Below, one piece after another: positions 53,016-63,324 of a stretch of 64,000 nt of DNA. The stretch comes from Seiridium cupressi. Lineage: Eukaryota > Ascomycota > Sordariomycetes > Amphisphaeriales > Sporocadaceae. How positions within the stretch are numbered: position 1 is the first letter of the stretch; every line of letters begins with the position of its first letter. The position numbers and the translations under genes were made by a program. The stretch lies in NCBI GenBank assembly GCA_036674765.1, contig JARVKI010000080.1, positions 124,001-188,000 on the forward strand, given 5' to 3'. The notes beneath the pieces are model-generated. The model saw nothing but the letters and a program-made list of their open reading frames with translations. It made no database searches and was not told the DNA's origin.

Positions 53016-54050
53016 TTACTTCAACCATCTCCAAGTCTTTCTACCCCAGCGTCGGACAACATGCCAAGTATCGTGCATAGCACGCTTAGCCTTGAATTTC
53101 GTACTCGAGGTATCCGTGGCAGTGGTAGCAGCCTGGTGCTCCGCAGCCCACGCAGCCCATTCTTCGGGAGCACTCGTACCACCGGGCAAGCTGTTAAAAT
53201 ATTCCCAGCCAGCAACACCTCCAAAATCGGGGTATTCGGCGACGAGATCCTCGATCACGCCTGCGGACGTATCGAGGGCCACAAATCCGTTGCCATTCGC
53301 GCTGTTAGTCAACAGTCCCATGACAACTTTCTCTGGTGCGAATCCACCATCAATGATGTCTTGGTAATCCGACGTAGAGCTTGCGCTTCCGAACCCGGAG
53401 TAGAATTGACCATTATAAAAGTCAATCTCGTCTCCACGCTGCGCCTCTAGATCAGTGTAGCTAAACCCGCTCAGGTTGCTACCGCCATCTTGCAGCGCCG
53501 AAGCAACGGGCGCCAGCGTGATCACGAACTCATCGCCGAAGTCTGACCTCAGACGATCGATCAGCCGGATGATGCCATCTAGCGACATGTCTTCCTCCAC
53601 ATCGAGATCCATGCCCTGCAGGTTGTACGTCCCGATGGTTTCCTTGAGCGGCCCATAATACTGCTCAAACTGCGCATCGTCGCCGTCTAGACGCTCGAAA
53701 GAGCCCTGTGCGGCGCCGCCGAGCATACCACCCACGGTGACACCCTTGCTCTGCAGAGTCGCGACATCGCTCCAGACTTGGTCAAATCGGGTGTTATTTG
53801 GCGGGTAGTCGTTCAAGTGAATGCCATCTGTGTCGTCAAGATGGAATGCCGAGACCAGGACGTGTGTAACTGAGATATTTGCTTCGCTCACCAGTGGAAG
53901 AAGCGAGATATGGCTGTCTGCCGAACTGTTGGCATTGGTCGTTTGATAATAGATCACAACGCGGTGGTTGTCCGTGGCGACGTGACAAGTTTGGGGAATG
54001 AGGAAGGGGAAGAGCCTGGCCAACCAAGTCGTGGCGCTGCAGACCAACAT
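53016..54050 (-). CDS. GH18 endo-beta-N-acetylglucosaminidase-like protein
   Basis: Intronless, 344 aa. A single GH18 barrel with RVVIYYQTT as strand 1, ISVTHVLVSAFHLDD as strand 2, GVTVGGMLGGA as strand 3 and the catalytic strand LQGMDLDVEEDMSLDG, where DLDVE gives the DxDxE active site. The later DFYNGQFYSGFG and PEKVVMGLLTN strands are those of fungal ENGases (EndoT/Eng18-type), which cleave the chitobiose core of N-glycans, rather than of chitinases. The first 30 residues are hydrophobic with Cys and Pro (ARLFPFLIPQTCHVA) and could be a weak signal sequence. The C-terminus is basic (RRWGRKTWRWLK). The start ATG has A at -3. Confidence 0.82.
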   Translation of the reverse strand: MLVCSATTWLARLFPFLIPQTCHVATDNHRVVIYYQTTNANSSADSHISLLPLVSEANISVTHVLVSAFHLDDTDGIHLNDYPPNNTRFDQVWSDVATLQSKGVTVGGMLGGAAQGSFERLDGDDAQFEQYYGPLKETIGTYNLQGMDLDVEEDMSLDGIIRLIDRLRSDFGDEFVITLAPVASALQDGGSNLSGFSYTDLEAQRGDEIDFYNGQFYSGFGSASSTSDYQDIIDGGFAPEKVVMGLLTNSANGNGFVALDTSAGVIEDLVAEYPDFGGVAGWEYFNSLPGGTSAPEEWAAWAAEHQAATTATDTSSTKFKAKRAMHDTWHVVRRWGRKTWRWLK

Positions 54051-55661
54051 CTTGGGAGATAGATGTTGCCTCTATGTCGAGTAGGTACTCCCGCTGAAAA
54101 GATATTAGGGTATGAGTTGGTGATGAGAGAAACGAAAAATAAGCTGGAACTGCATTTCGTAGAACTAATGCATGACGATCATCTCTATTACATACGTACA
54201 TACCTGTCCGGGCTCAGAGCGGGCCCGTAGGATCACCAACCCGGCGAGCTGGCATTGAGAGATGATTGGATAGACGTGTGAACATACTTGCCAGTCCTGG
54301 TAAGCTAGCATTCTTCGACAGACTAGACTGCGGCCGAGCTCAACAAGCTTGTCTGGAGCGTATGCGCTGTGCCACCATGAGTCAGGCGCTGGCGCCTGGC
54401 GCGTGCTGATTCTTTTCGAAGGATAAGCGAAACGGTCCCGACGTCTTACCCCATGCGCCACCGCCGCAGAGCGAATCAGAGCGCGCATCTCACAGAAACG
54501 ACCCTAGCTGTACCCTGCAGGAGGGTAACCTACTGTTTCTTTAGGTTTGGCAGTTGATGCCTGCGATTAGGTATGTATGTCGGACGACCCCGTAGACATG
54601 GAAGAATGATTGCGGGCGTACTCACGAAACGAAACGTTGCATACGGGATACACAATACCTTGCATCTCAACGGCCAGCCGGACAAGCGCGACAGATTCGG
54701 CCTTTCCTCCGAAAGAGCGACGCTGCTCTTATCGAAGTCCTGCTCATTGTCCAAGGTCGGTGATTATCATTTGTGACACCTGCGTATCCGGGCCAAGGAG
54801 GACAATCCCGGATTGAGCCGCATCTCGTGGCCTGCAAGTGGCAGGGGGAAAGGTATAATTCGATCGACAATCCAAATGACTGTGGCGGCATCTCGGCGTA
54901 GCAAACCTGTAAAACGATTGAGATTTTATTAAGTTGATGACAATTAACTGGGCAGTTCTCTTCCTTCGTCGAGGCTGAGATGAGGAATTGGAGACTCAGC
55001 TGCAGAATATCTAAATTTAGACGGCTCCATTGAGGCTTGCAAAATGTAAGGCTGGGTGCTAAGAGAGTGCCGAACTTGTAGTCTAAAATAGCAGGGCCAG
55101 TCCTGGCTTTGCAGTTTGGGATATGAACCTATTTAATTTCGACATGCCCCTAGATCCATCCAAGCAAGCGACAGGGACATTTTGGTTCTTCTATGCTAGA
55201 TTGCTGGGAGTGGTAGTGAATGTACTCGAATTCTTGCCATTTTAGCTGCAGAGAAGAGAGTGACAAACTAATTCGGGAAAGAAGCGGAATAATCATCACC
55301 CATTTCCGTGTGATTCACAATAAATGCCAGGTGGGTGGGGCCCTTGCTTAGGTATCCGATAATCCGTTTCCGGCCAATGAGAGCTTGTGCGCCAGAGCGA
55401 CTTCCATGCGTCATCACAACTTGCAGGCAGCAGATGGTCACAAAGAGCCTCGGAAGTGAATTTTTTTCGGCCTTGAATCGCAACATGCGATATGCTTGAA
55501 AGCTGAGTCGACATTCACTGACTCCTCGTCGCCTGGGCAGCAGATGACTTGCTCTGCCCGTTTCTCGTTTTGTTCCCATCCCAATCTTCCTGTCGTCAAC
55601 TATTTATGGACTCGGTAACTATAAGTCAACCTGAACATTGCCTTTTCTGAACACTATCAAA
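54051..55661. other. Divergent intergenic region, no gene seen
   Basis: 1.6 kb between the ENGase gene and RAD26. Short frames on both strands show no family resemblance and overlap one another. It should include both promoters. Confidence 0.45.
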
Positions 55662-58600
55662 ATGGCGACTGGTTCCGATAATGAGGACAAGGGTACTGCA
55701 AGCCCTACACATGCCAACGCACCTGCAAATCCGAGCGGAGTCGCCACCCAAACTTCTCTCGACACAGTCTCTCCTCATTCAGTGGCTGAGCAAGCTGCTG
55801 CACCTGAATCTAATTCTGGGGATGGTAGCGACGATGGCCTTGATGAGGAAGCCACATTGGAGGCGCTCACTGCCGACGTGCGCGATCAGGATGACATAGA
55901 GCGAGACATGGCCTACCAGGCCAATCTTGCTATCATGAATGCCGAAGATGAGAGAGATCAAAAGCGTGTTGAGCGTCTCGAAGCCAACATCAGAAGGTTT
56001 GAGTCTCAGAAGAAATCCCAAGAAGACAAGTTCCGCAAGGCCATCGGCAGACCCCAGCTCAAGGATCAGATCCGGCAAGAAATTGCTCATCTTGATGCCG
56101 AGATAGAGCTTGCATCCAAGGATATCGCCGACTTTCATGCCCGTATTGAACAACGACATCAATCCAACGATGATGGTACTGATCTGGTGCAGGGTGGCAA
56201 TCGGAAGATGCCTAACGAGACACACAGGGAATTCTTAATTCGAACTGGAAAGATCACCCCATTCGCCAACATTGGAGGACCTCGGCCTGCAGGTGTCGAG
56301 GGAGAGCTGGCTAATGCACTCGTTGATGCCGAGGATGAAGCCATCGCCGAAGACTTCGAGGATGCTGCAGCTCAGGGACCCCGCTCTCACAGGAATCTTC
56401 GTGCACCTGGATTTGCTGATGCTGAGGAAGTCGGCACCGCCTCCGCTCTCGCTCAGTCAGAGTTCTCGCTGCGTCCTCGAGGTGCCCGTAAGAAGCGTCG
56501 AGTCCAACCCAGTGGTGACTCGTCGGATGAGTATCAGCCTGCTGCGTCTCGTACAATCCAATCGGAGGCAGATTTTGTGGCCGATGAAGAGGAGTCCGAG
56601 GATGATTACGACCTTACGGAACTACCTCACAAGAAACCTGCCAAAGCAGTCAAAGCCGGTGAAGACCAGAAGGTTAACCTCGGTCAGATTGATGATGGCA
56701 ACGAGAACATGTATCAGAGTCGCCTCGCCGACTGGTGTCAACGACGAAGTACCGCAAGGCGTCAGCAACAACTTGCCGCCGGCGAACCTATCCAGGAAGC
56801 TCCTGACGACGATGAGCCTGAGTGGTATAAGCCTCACCCTGTTGAACCCGATCACGGGCTGCAATATGGCCTTAAAATCCCTGGCGATATCTTCCCGTCT
56901 CTGTTCGACTACCAAAAGACAGGTGTGCAGTGGCTTGCAGAGCTCTGGGACCAGAGAGTCGGCGGTATCGTAGGTGATGAGATGGGTCTTGGTAAAACTG
57001 TCCAGGTTATCTCTTTCATCTCGGCCCTCCACTACAGCAAACAACTTGACGGACCTATCATTATCGTCGCCCCCGCTACCGTCATGGCTCAATGGGTTAA
57101 TGAATTCCATCGATGGTGGCCACCCATGCGTGTCTCCATCCTCCATTCTTCTGGAAGTGGAATGGTGAATGTGAAGAACGAGGAGCGCATTGCCGAGGAC
57201 GACTTGGCCTGGGAGGATAGATACCGAGGACGCAAGACTTCGAGTGCAGCTGCAAAGAAGATCGTGAAGCGCGTCGTGGAACAAGGCCATGTCCTAATTA
57301 CTACGTATGCCGGAGTGCAGACATATGGGGACATTTTAGTGCCTGTTAAGTGGGCCTATAGTGTCCTAGACGAGGGTCATAAAATCCGAAATGCCAATGC
57401 AGCAATCACAATTTACTGCAAGGAGCTACAGACGCCGAACCGAATCATTCTCTCTGGAACACCCATGCAGAACAATCTGCTGGAGTTGTGGTCTCTCTTC
57501 GATTTCATCTTCCCAATGAGACTGGGTACACTGGTCGACTTCCGTAACCAGTTTGAGATTCCCATACGACTGGGTGGTTATGCCAACGCATCCAACCTCC
57601 AGATTATGACTGCGCAGAAGTGTGCCGAGACGCTGAAGGATACTATCAGCCCATACCTACTTCAGCGTTTGAAAGTCGACGTTGCCGCTGATCTTCCTGC
57701 TAAGAGCGAAAAAGTTTTGCTTTGCCGTCTCACCAAACAGCAGCGAGAAGTGTACGAGCTGTTTCTGAAATCTGACGACATGGCCTCCATCTTGAATCGT
57801 ACTAGACAGTCGTTGTACGGGATCGACTACCTCCGCAAGATCTGCAATCATCCAGATCTCACTGATCCGAATCTCAAAAATAGAGTCAGTTACAAATGGG
57901 GCGACCCGAACAAGTCTGGTAAGATGGTGGTTCTCAAGAAACTCCTATATACGTGGAAGAAAAGCGGACACAAAACTCTTCTCTTCACGCAAGGTGTGCT
58001 GATGCTGGACATCATCGAGAAGTTCGTAAGTGATCGTCGCGATATTAAATTCTTGAGAATGGATGGGAAGACGCCGATCAAGGAGAGACAGCGTCTGGTT
58101 GATCAATTCAACAGCAATCCTGAGCTCGACTTGTTCTTGCTCACCACCAAAGTAGGTGGTCTTGGCCTAAACCTTACTGGTGCCAACCGCGTTATCATTT
58201 TTGACCCTGACTGGAACCCTTCGACTGATGTTCAAGCTCGTGAAAGAGCTTGGCGTCTCGGCCAGAAGAAAGAGGTTACCATTTACCGACTCTTGAGTAA
58301 TGGCACCATTGAAGAGAAGATCTACCAGCGACAAATCTTTAAGCAACTTATGACCGACAAGGTACTAAGGGATCCGAAACAACGTACTGCGTTTGCATCT
58401 CACGACTTGCACGAGCTCTTTGTCCTTGGTGCAGACGATGATCAAACCCAGACAGGTAAACTCTTCCAGGATTCCGTGGTCAAATTTGGGCGCCTACCCA
58501 CAGCTGTTGACGATGCCAATCTTTCCATTTCCTCTAACGGCAATGTTCTACACCCCGGCGCCAACCAGAATAAGGGTAAAGCGATCGATGAAGGCATATC

Positions 58601-59324
58601 GTCGTCCTCACTGTCTGGCAGTGCCGATGATCTTACCAATATCGAAGGCGTAGCAGGCGTGGAAGACTTCCAAGACCCAGACGACGAGCAACCACCACTC
58701 AGCGAAGAAGCCCGCATCCTGGAGGGTCTCTTCGCACGCTCAGGTGTGCAATCTGCTCTAGAGCATGACGAGATCATCAATGGCAAGCGCAAGCCCCAGC
58801 CAAATCGCGCCATGTTACAACATGCAGCCAATGCATCTGCGGCCGAAGCTGCTGCCTCACTCCGACGTGCTGGTGAGCAAGCCAGACACATTCCTATTGG
58901 CACCGTAACCTGGACCGGCGAGGTTGGCGAGGCTGGCCGACCTGGTGGTCCATCGCGGCCAAACATTCGCTCTGGTAGAGGTGGTCCCGGCTCTGCATCA
59001 ATCCTCGCTGGTCTTCGCGAGCGACAGGGGCTCACGGTCCCCGGCACCGCCTCCCCCGGACGTTCTTCAAGTGGCGCATCGTCTGCAAGAGGCGGGACGC
59101 CCACAGCACCGGCGAGAGTAGGGCTGCGCGACTTCGAGCGCATGATTCCTGATTTTATTCGACGACACGGCGGCCAAGTTCCAACCAAGCTGCTGGTAGA
59201 CCACTTCAACCAATATTGCAGTACTCCACAGCAGAGCAGCGACTTTAAAGCTGCGCTGAACCGCGTTGCCAAGATGGAGAAGAAGGGCGGATCCATGCGT
59301 GGCATTTGGGGCCTGAAAGGCTAG
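55662..59324 (+). CDS. RAD26: Rad26/CSB (ERCC6) SNF2-family transcription-coupled repair translocase
   Basis: Intronless, 1220 aa. Rad26/CSB binds RNA polymerase II stalled at lesions and recruits nucleotide excision repair. An acidic, helical N-terminus contains LEANIRRFESQKKSQEDKF. The SNF2 ATPase domain begins at FDYQKTGVQWLAELWDQ; motif I is GDEMGLGKT (about 437-446), motif Ia IIVAPATVMAQWVNEFHRWW, and motif II is DEGH (about 569), the variant typical of CSB/Rad26. Motif III is LSGTPMQNNL. The second lobe has LFLLTTKVGGLGLNLTGANR and ARERAWRLGQKKEVTIYRLL (about 855-875). The last 65 residues (FERMIPDFIRRHGG to MRGIWGLKG) form the winged-helix end of CSB. The start chosen is the first ATG of the frame. 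Confidence 0.94.
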   Translation: MATGSDNEDKGTASPTHANAPANPSGVATQTSLDTVSPHSVAEQAAAPESNSGDGSDDGLDEEATLEALTADVRDQDDIERDMAYQANLAIMNAEDERDQKRVERLEANIRRFESQKKSQEDKFRKAIGRPQLKDQIRQEIAHLDAEIELASKDIADFHARIEQRHQSNDDGTDLVQGGNRKMPNETHREFLIRTGKITPFANIGGPRPAGVEGELANALVDAEDEAIAEDFEDAAAQGPRSHRNLRAPGFADAEEVGTASALAQSEFSLRPRGARKKRRVQPSGDSSDEYQPAASRTIQSEADFVADEEESEDDYDLTELPHKKPAKAVKAGEDQKVNLGQIDDGNENMYQSRLADWCQRRSTARRQQQLAAGEPIQEAPDDDEPEWYKPHPVEPDHGLQYGLKIPGDIFPSLFDYQKTGVQWLAELWDQRVGGIVGDEMGLGKTVQVISFISALHYSKQLDGPIIIVAPATVMAQWVNEFHRWWPPMRVSILHSSGSGMVNVKNEERIAEDDLAWEDRYRGRKTSSAAAKKIVKRVVEQGHVLITTYAGVQTYGDILVPVKWAYSVLDEGHKIRNANAAITIYCKELQTPNRIILSGTPMQNNLLELWSLFDFIFPMRLGTLVDFRNQFEIPIRLGGYANASNLQIMTAQKCAETLKDTISPYLLQRLKVDVAADLPAKSEKVLLCRLTKQQREVYELFLKSDDMASILNRTRQSLYGIDYLRKICNHPDLTDPNLKNRVSYKWGDPNKSGKMVVLKKLLYTWKKSGHKTLLFTQGVLMLDIIEKFVSDRRDIKFLRMDGKTPIKERQRLVDQFNSNPELDLFLLTTKVGGLGLNLTGANRVIIFDPDWNPSTDVQARERAWRLGQKKEVTIYRLLSNGTIEEKIYQRQIFKQLMTDKVLRDPKQRTAFASHDLHELFVLGADDDQTQTGKLFQDSVVKFGRLPTAVDDANLSISSNGNVLHPGANQNKGKAIDEGISSSSLSGSADDLTNIEGVAGVEDFQDPDDEQPPLSEEARILEGLFARSGVQSALEHDEIINGKRKPQPNRAMLQHAANASAAEAAASLRRAGEQARHIPIGTVTWTGEVGEAGRPGGPSRPNIRSGRGGPGSASILAGLRERQGLTVPGTASPGRSSSGASSARGGTPTAPARVGLRDFERMIPDFIRRHGGQVPTKLLVDHFNQYCSTPQQSSDFKAALNRVAKMEKKGGSMRGIWGLKG

Positions 59325-59960
59325 GTCTAACACATGCTGAAGGTGATTGATATGAATAAGTTGCATTCTCTGGGTACCACAGCAAGGCGTTTCATGGATG
59401 GTTTGCATGATATCATAGGCCTTACGGGCATCGTAGAGGCTATACTGCATTAGTAAAGGCGCAAAGGTTGCTCAAGCCTGTACATTAGGGGCAAGATATG
59501 GCACGATATTTATCTAGTTAGATGACTAGTCGTTAATCTACACTGTCAACCCAATTTCGACGTGCATTGCGCATATGTGATGGCGGTTCTGCAATCTGTT
59601 CATTTGTCACATCACCCAGAATCCAGTTGCATGGCAATTTGCTAACCACAATTAGGAGGAAAATGCAATCATGTTGACAACGAATGGACTTCTTGACCAG
59701 TCCATCTTCATTATCTTGATTTCAGTAGACTAAGCTACGGAGACCAGGTTGGTAGGTGTGGCGCCATACCACCGTTCTCCTCGTAATTGTCAGATGCCGC
59801 CTCTCAGAAGAGCCATTTGAGCCCAGATGATGCAGTTTCCTCTCGTGATCTCGTGAACCATATTTTTTCCGTCCATCCTAGGTTGTCCCAAACCGAATCG
59901 CAACAAATCCCACGTGCAAACTGTGTAGAAATACACAAAGACCTGCAAGTAGTGGTGCGC
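59325..59960. other. Intergenic between convergent genes
   Basis: About 640 bp containing the 3' flanks of RAD26 and RPS14. Short frames only; the long plus-strand frame entering from the right is antisense to RPS14. Confidence 0.4.
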
Positions 59961-60671
<711 letters not shown>

Positions 60672-61049
60672 GGTGACAGTAGTTTGCTGTGTCTTGTCTT
60701 GGGAGGGGAGTAAGACTTGATATCGCGAGAAGCTTGATTCCAGTCGGCCGCAAGAAGTTCGCGAGATGGATTTCGTTGGGCCCTGTGAATTTTGGAGCGG
60801 TGAGGGGGGGCAGGAACTTCGGAGAATGCATCTTTCCTACAGCGGGACTAGCACGCCTCAGCCAAAACCCTAAGCATTCAGATTGGTCCGTGCGTGATTT
60901 TCCCCTCCACCCACCGCAGCTGCCCCATTTTCCTCAATTTTGGACCTCGAGAAATTTTTCGGTTTCCTGTCCACCAGCGCTGCCTCAACCATCTTCAACA
61001 CAACGACTACTAACGATCTCCCCTCGATCACAGCAGCCAACTCGACAAG
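60672..61049. promoter_or_regulatory. Bidirectional ribosomal-protein promoter with telobox
   Basis: 378 bp between the start codons of RPS14 and RPL7. It contains AAACCCTAA at 60865-60873, the telobox recognised by Tbf1-type Myb proteins at ribosomal protein genes of many ascomycetes. CT-rich tracts lie near both starts, as is common before highly expressed fungal genes. Tbf1 involvement is inferred from the motif. Confidence 0.55.
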
Positions 61050-62597
61050 ATGGCCCCTACCAAGCCCACGTGAGACGCCCTTCCCTCTCTTCCCATCACA
61101 GATGGTGATGGCGCCCGGTCCTGGAAATTTTGCAAGATTGTCGTGGTCCTCTCGGCTGGATGGCATTCGCTCCTCTGCCTTGGCCAATTCTTGCTTCTGA
61201 AAACGAAGTAAGATGCAGCCGGGCAGATGGACGAAACACAAACCAGCTCGATCTTTCCTGGTGCTTCTCCCTCTTTGCTTCAGCTTGAAATACAGTCTGC
61301 AGATCGAGAGACGTCGCCCAGGGTGTTGGGGATGAAGATTTTTCGAAGTCTTCTCCCTTAAATCTATCTGCCGCTCTCAATGGCCTTAACTCAGTACTGG
61401 AAATGTCTGGCTTTGGCCTTGTCAATGGCGAGCATATCCTCTTGAACTCGCGTTCGAGATGTTGTCGGATGAGTGTTTGCATTGGCCCACCAGAGCCCTT
61501 CGTTGGTAACTTGGCGGGCCAATTGCTCCATCTCACTGATGAAATTCATATTCGAGTCAGCCACCGCTGAGAATGTCGCACTTCAGTCGGCAATTCTCCA
61601 ACCGGCGCTCTGTCCATCCATACTTGTGATGTGATGGCTCGTGGACTACGTACTAATCTAAATGTGCCTACAGTTCCGTCCCCACCAAGGACGATGTCCT
61701 GGTCCCTGAGACTCTTCTGAAGAAGCGCAAGAGCCAGGAGAAGGCTCGCGCTGAGAAGTCCGCCGAGGCCGACAAGAAGAAGAAGGTTAGTTACACCGTC
61801 ATTTCGTTTGTTGGGAGGAGGTCGATATGATGCATAAAAACACTTTGCGACTAGACCAAGGTCAATGTTGTTGCAAAATACCATCTTTCGGGTCTGATTG
61901 TCGAGGAGAACAACACCTTTTCCACATGGGGAATCCAAGAGGAGCACCTCGCTAACGGCGTTTGCTTCAGGCCAACAAGGAGAAGCGTGGCGTCATCTTC
62001 AAGCGTGCCGAGAAGTACGTCAAGGAGTACCGTGATGCCGAGCGCGAGAAGGTCCGCCTTCACCGTGTCGCCAAGCAGGAGGGCTCTTTCCACGTCGATG
62101 CCGAGGAGAAGCTGCTCTTCGTTGTCCGTATCAAGGGTATCAACAAGATTGCCCCCAAGCCCCGCAAGATCCTCCAGCTTCTCCGTCTTCTTCAGATCAA
62201 CAACGGTGTCTTCGTCAAGATCAGCAAGGCCACCACCGAGATGATCAAGATCGTCGAGCCCTGGGTTGCCTACGGTTACCCCAACCTGAAGAGCATCAAG
62301 GAGCTCGTCTACAAGCGCGGTTACGGCAAGGTCAACAAGCAGCGCATTCCCCTCACCGACAACGCCATCATCGAGGAGAACCTCGGCAAGTACGGCATTG
62401 TCTGTATGGAGGATTTGATCCACGAGATCTACACTGTCGGCCCCAACTTCAAGCAAGCCTCCAACTTCCTCTGGCCCTTCAAGCTCAGCAACCCCAACGG
62501 TGGTTTCCGTACCCGCAAGTTCAAGCACTTTATTGAGGGTGGTGACCTTGGTAACCGTGAGGACAAGATCAACAACCTGATCCGACAGATGAACTAA
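61050..62597 (+). CDS. RPL7: 60S ribosomal protein L7 (uL30)
   Basis: Three exons (61050-61069, 61674-61785, 61971-62597) give 252 aa. Exon 1 encodes only MAPTKP and two bases of Thr. The eukaryotic L7 basic N-terminus follows ([18 protein letters not shown]), then [38 protein letters not shown], the uL30 signature [25 protein letters not shown]-like [19 protein letters not shown] and [16 protein letters not shown]. uL30 is a peripheral component of the large subunit involved in late 60S assembly. Intron 1 is 604 bp, the longest in the window; intron 2 (185 bp) carries a candidate C/D snoRNA. Confidence 0.96.
61821..61903 (+). ncRNA. Candidate C/D box snoRNA in RPL7 intron 2 (snR39/snR59-like)
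   Basis: A C box ATGATGC (61827-61833, one mismatch to RUGAUGA) and a D box CTGA (61894-61897) enclose about 60 nt inside the second RPL7 intron. The 14 nt directly upstream of the D box, ACCATCTTTCGGGT, are perfectly complementary to the conserved 25S/28S rRNA segment ACCCGAAAGATGGT. In yeast, snR39 and snR59 lie in introns of the two RPL7 genes and guide methylation in this same segment (A807, from memory). By the five-nucleotides-from-D-box rule the target here would be the G of GACCCG. The terminal stem is weak, which lowers certainty. Confidence 0.65.
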
Positions 62598-63324
62598 GCT
62601 TCTTTCTCGTCGCTGGATCTGGGAACTTGGGCATGTCTTTCTTTTATTTTTTCGAGGGTTAGGGTAATGAGGTACTTGTTTCTGCATGGCTGATCGGCGT
62701 TCACAAAAGCTACGGACGCTATACCAATGAATTGAGACTTTGATGACCACCCCGAGATTCTGATATTTTTGTGTGAATGTGAACCATAGTTGTTGCCCAT
62801 GATGACAACCGCCTGCCATATTACATAATGTGACCGTTGATCAAGCTAGCAAATTCTTCCATGGCCCGATGGTTTTCGCCCTGCGATCCATACCCATATT
62901 AATCAGTCTATTGGCAATACTGAGCTTGTAGCTGTACCTGAAATCACTGAGCTTCATCTATGCTCTTACTATAAACTCGTTCCGGTCGATAACAAAATTT
63001 TGTACTACACCAAGCCAGCTCTTCACATGGATCGTTTGGATCTGACGCCTTTGTGGTTCGAACAAGTGATGAATGTCGGTATCCTGCGTTCTGACAATTG
63101 ATAATCGGAACATGTGATTAGATTTTCACTATACCAAGTTGGAGCATTCCTAATCGATTCCAGTTTCGCGAACTTCAGGAATCGTTTGTATGTAATTGCG
63201 CAATCTAATTATCTCGCAGTTTCGCAGTACTCGACGATCGATGGGTAAATCTGACCTCAGTGTAAGTTTGCTCGCTTGAATAAACCCTGCGCAGCCCCGT
63301 CATGTAACTCCTCTTCGTCAAGGC
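62598..63324. other. Intergenic with a telomere-like 13-mer
   Basis: 730 bp between the convergent RPL7 and EthD genes. AGGGTTAGGGTAA at 62655-62667, about 60 bp after the RPL7 stop, is two copies of the telomeric hexamer. No gene seen. Confidence 0.5.

Noticed and set aside
61534..61570. CTGATGA ... CTGA boxes in RPL7 intron 1 as a second snoRNA
   Set aside because: Only about 35 nt apart, with no guide I recognise against rRNA; too short for a C/D snoRNA.
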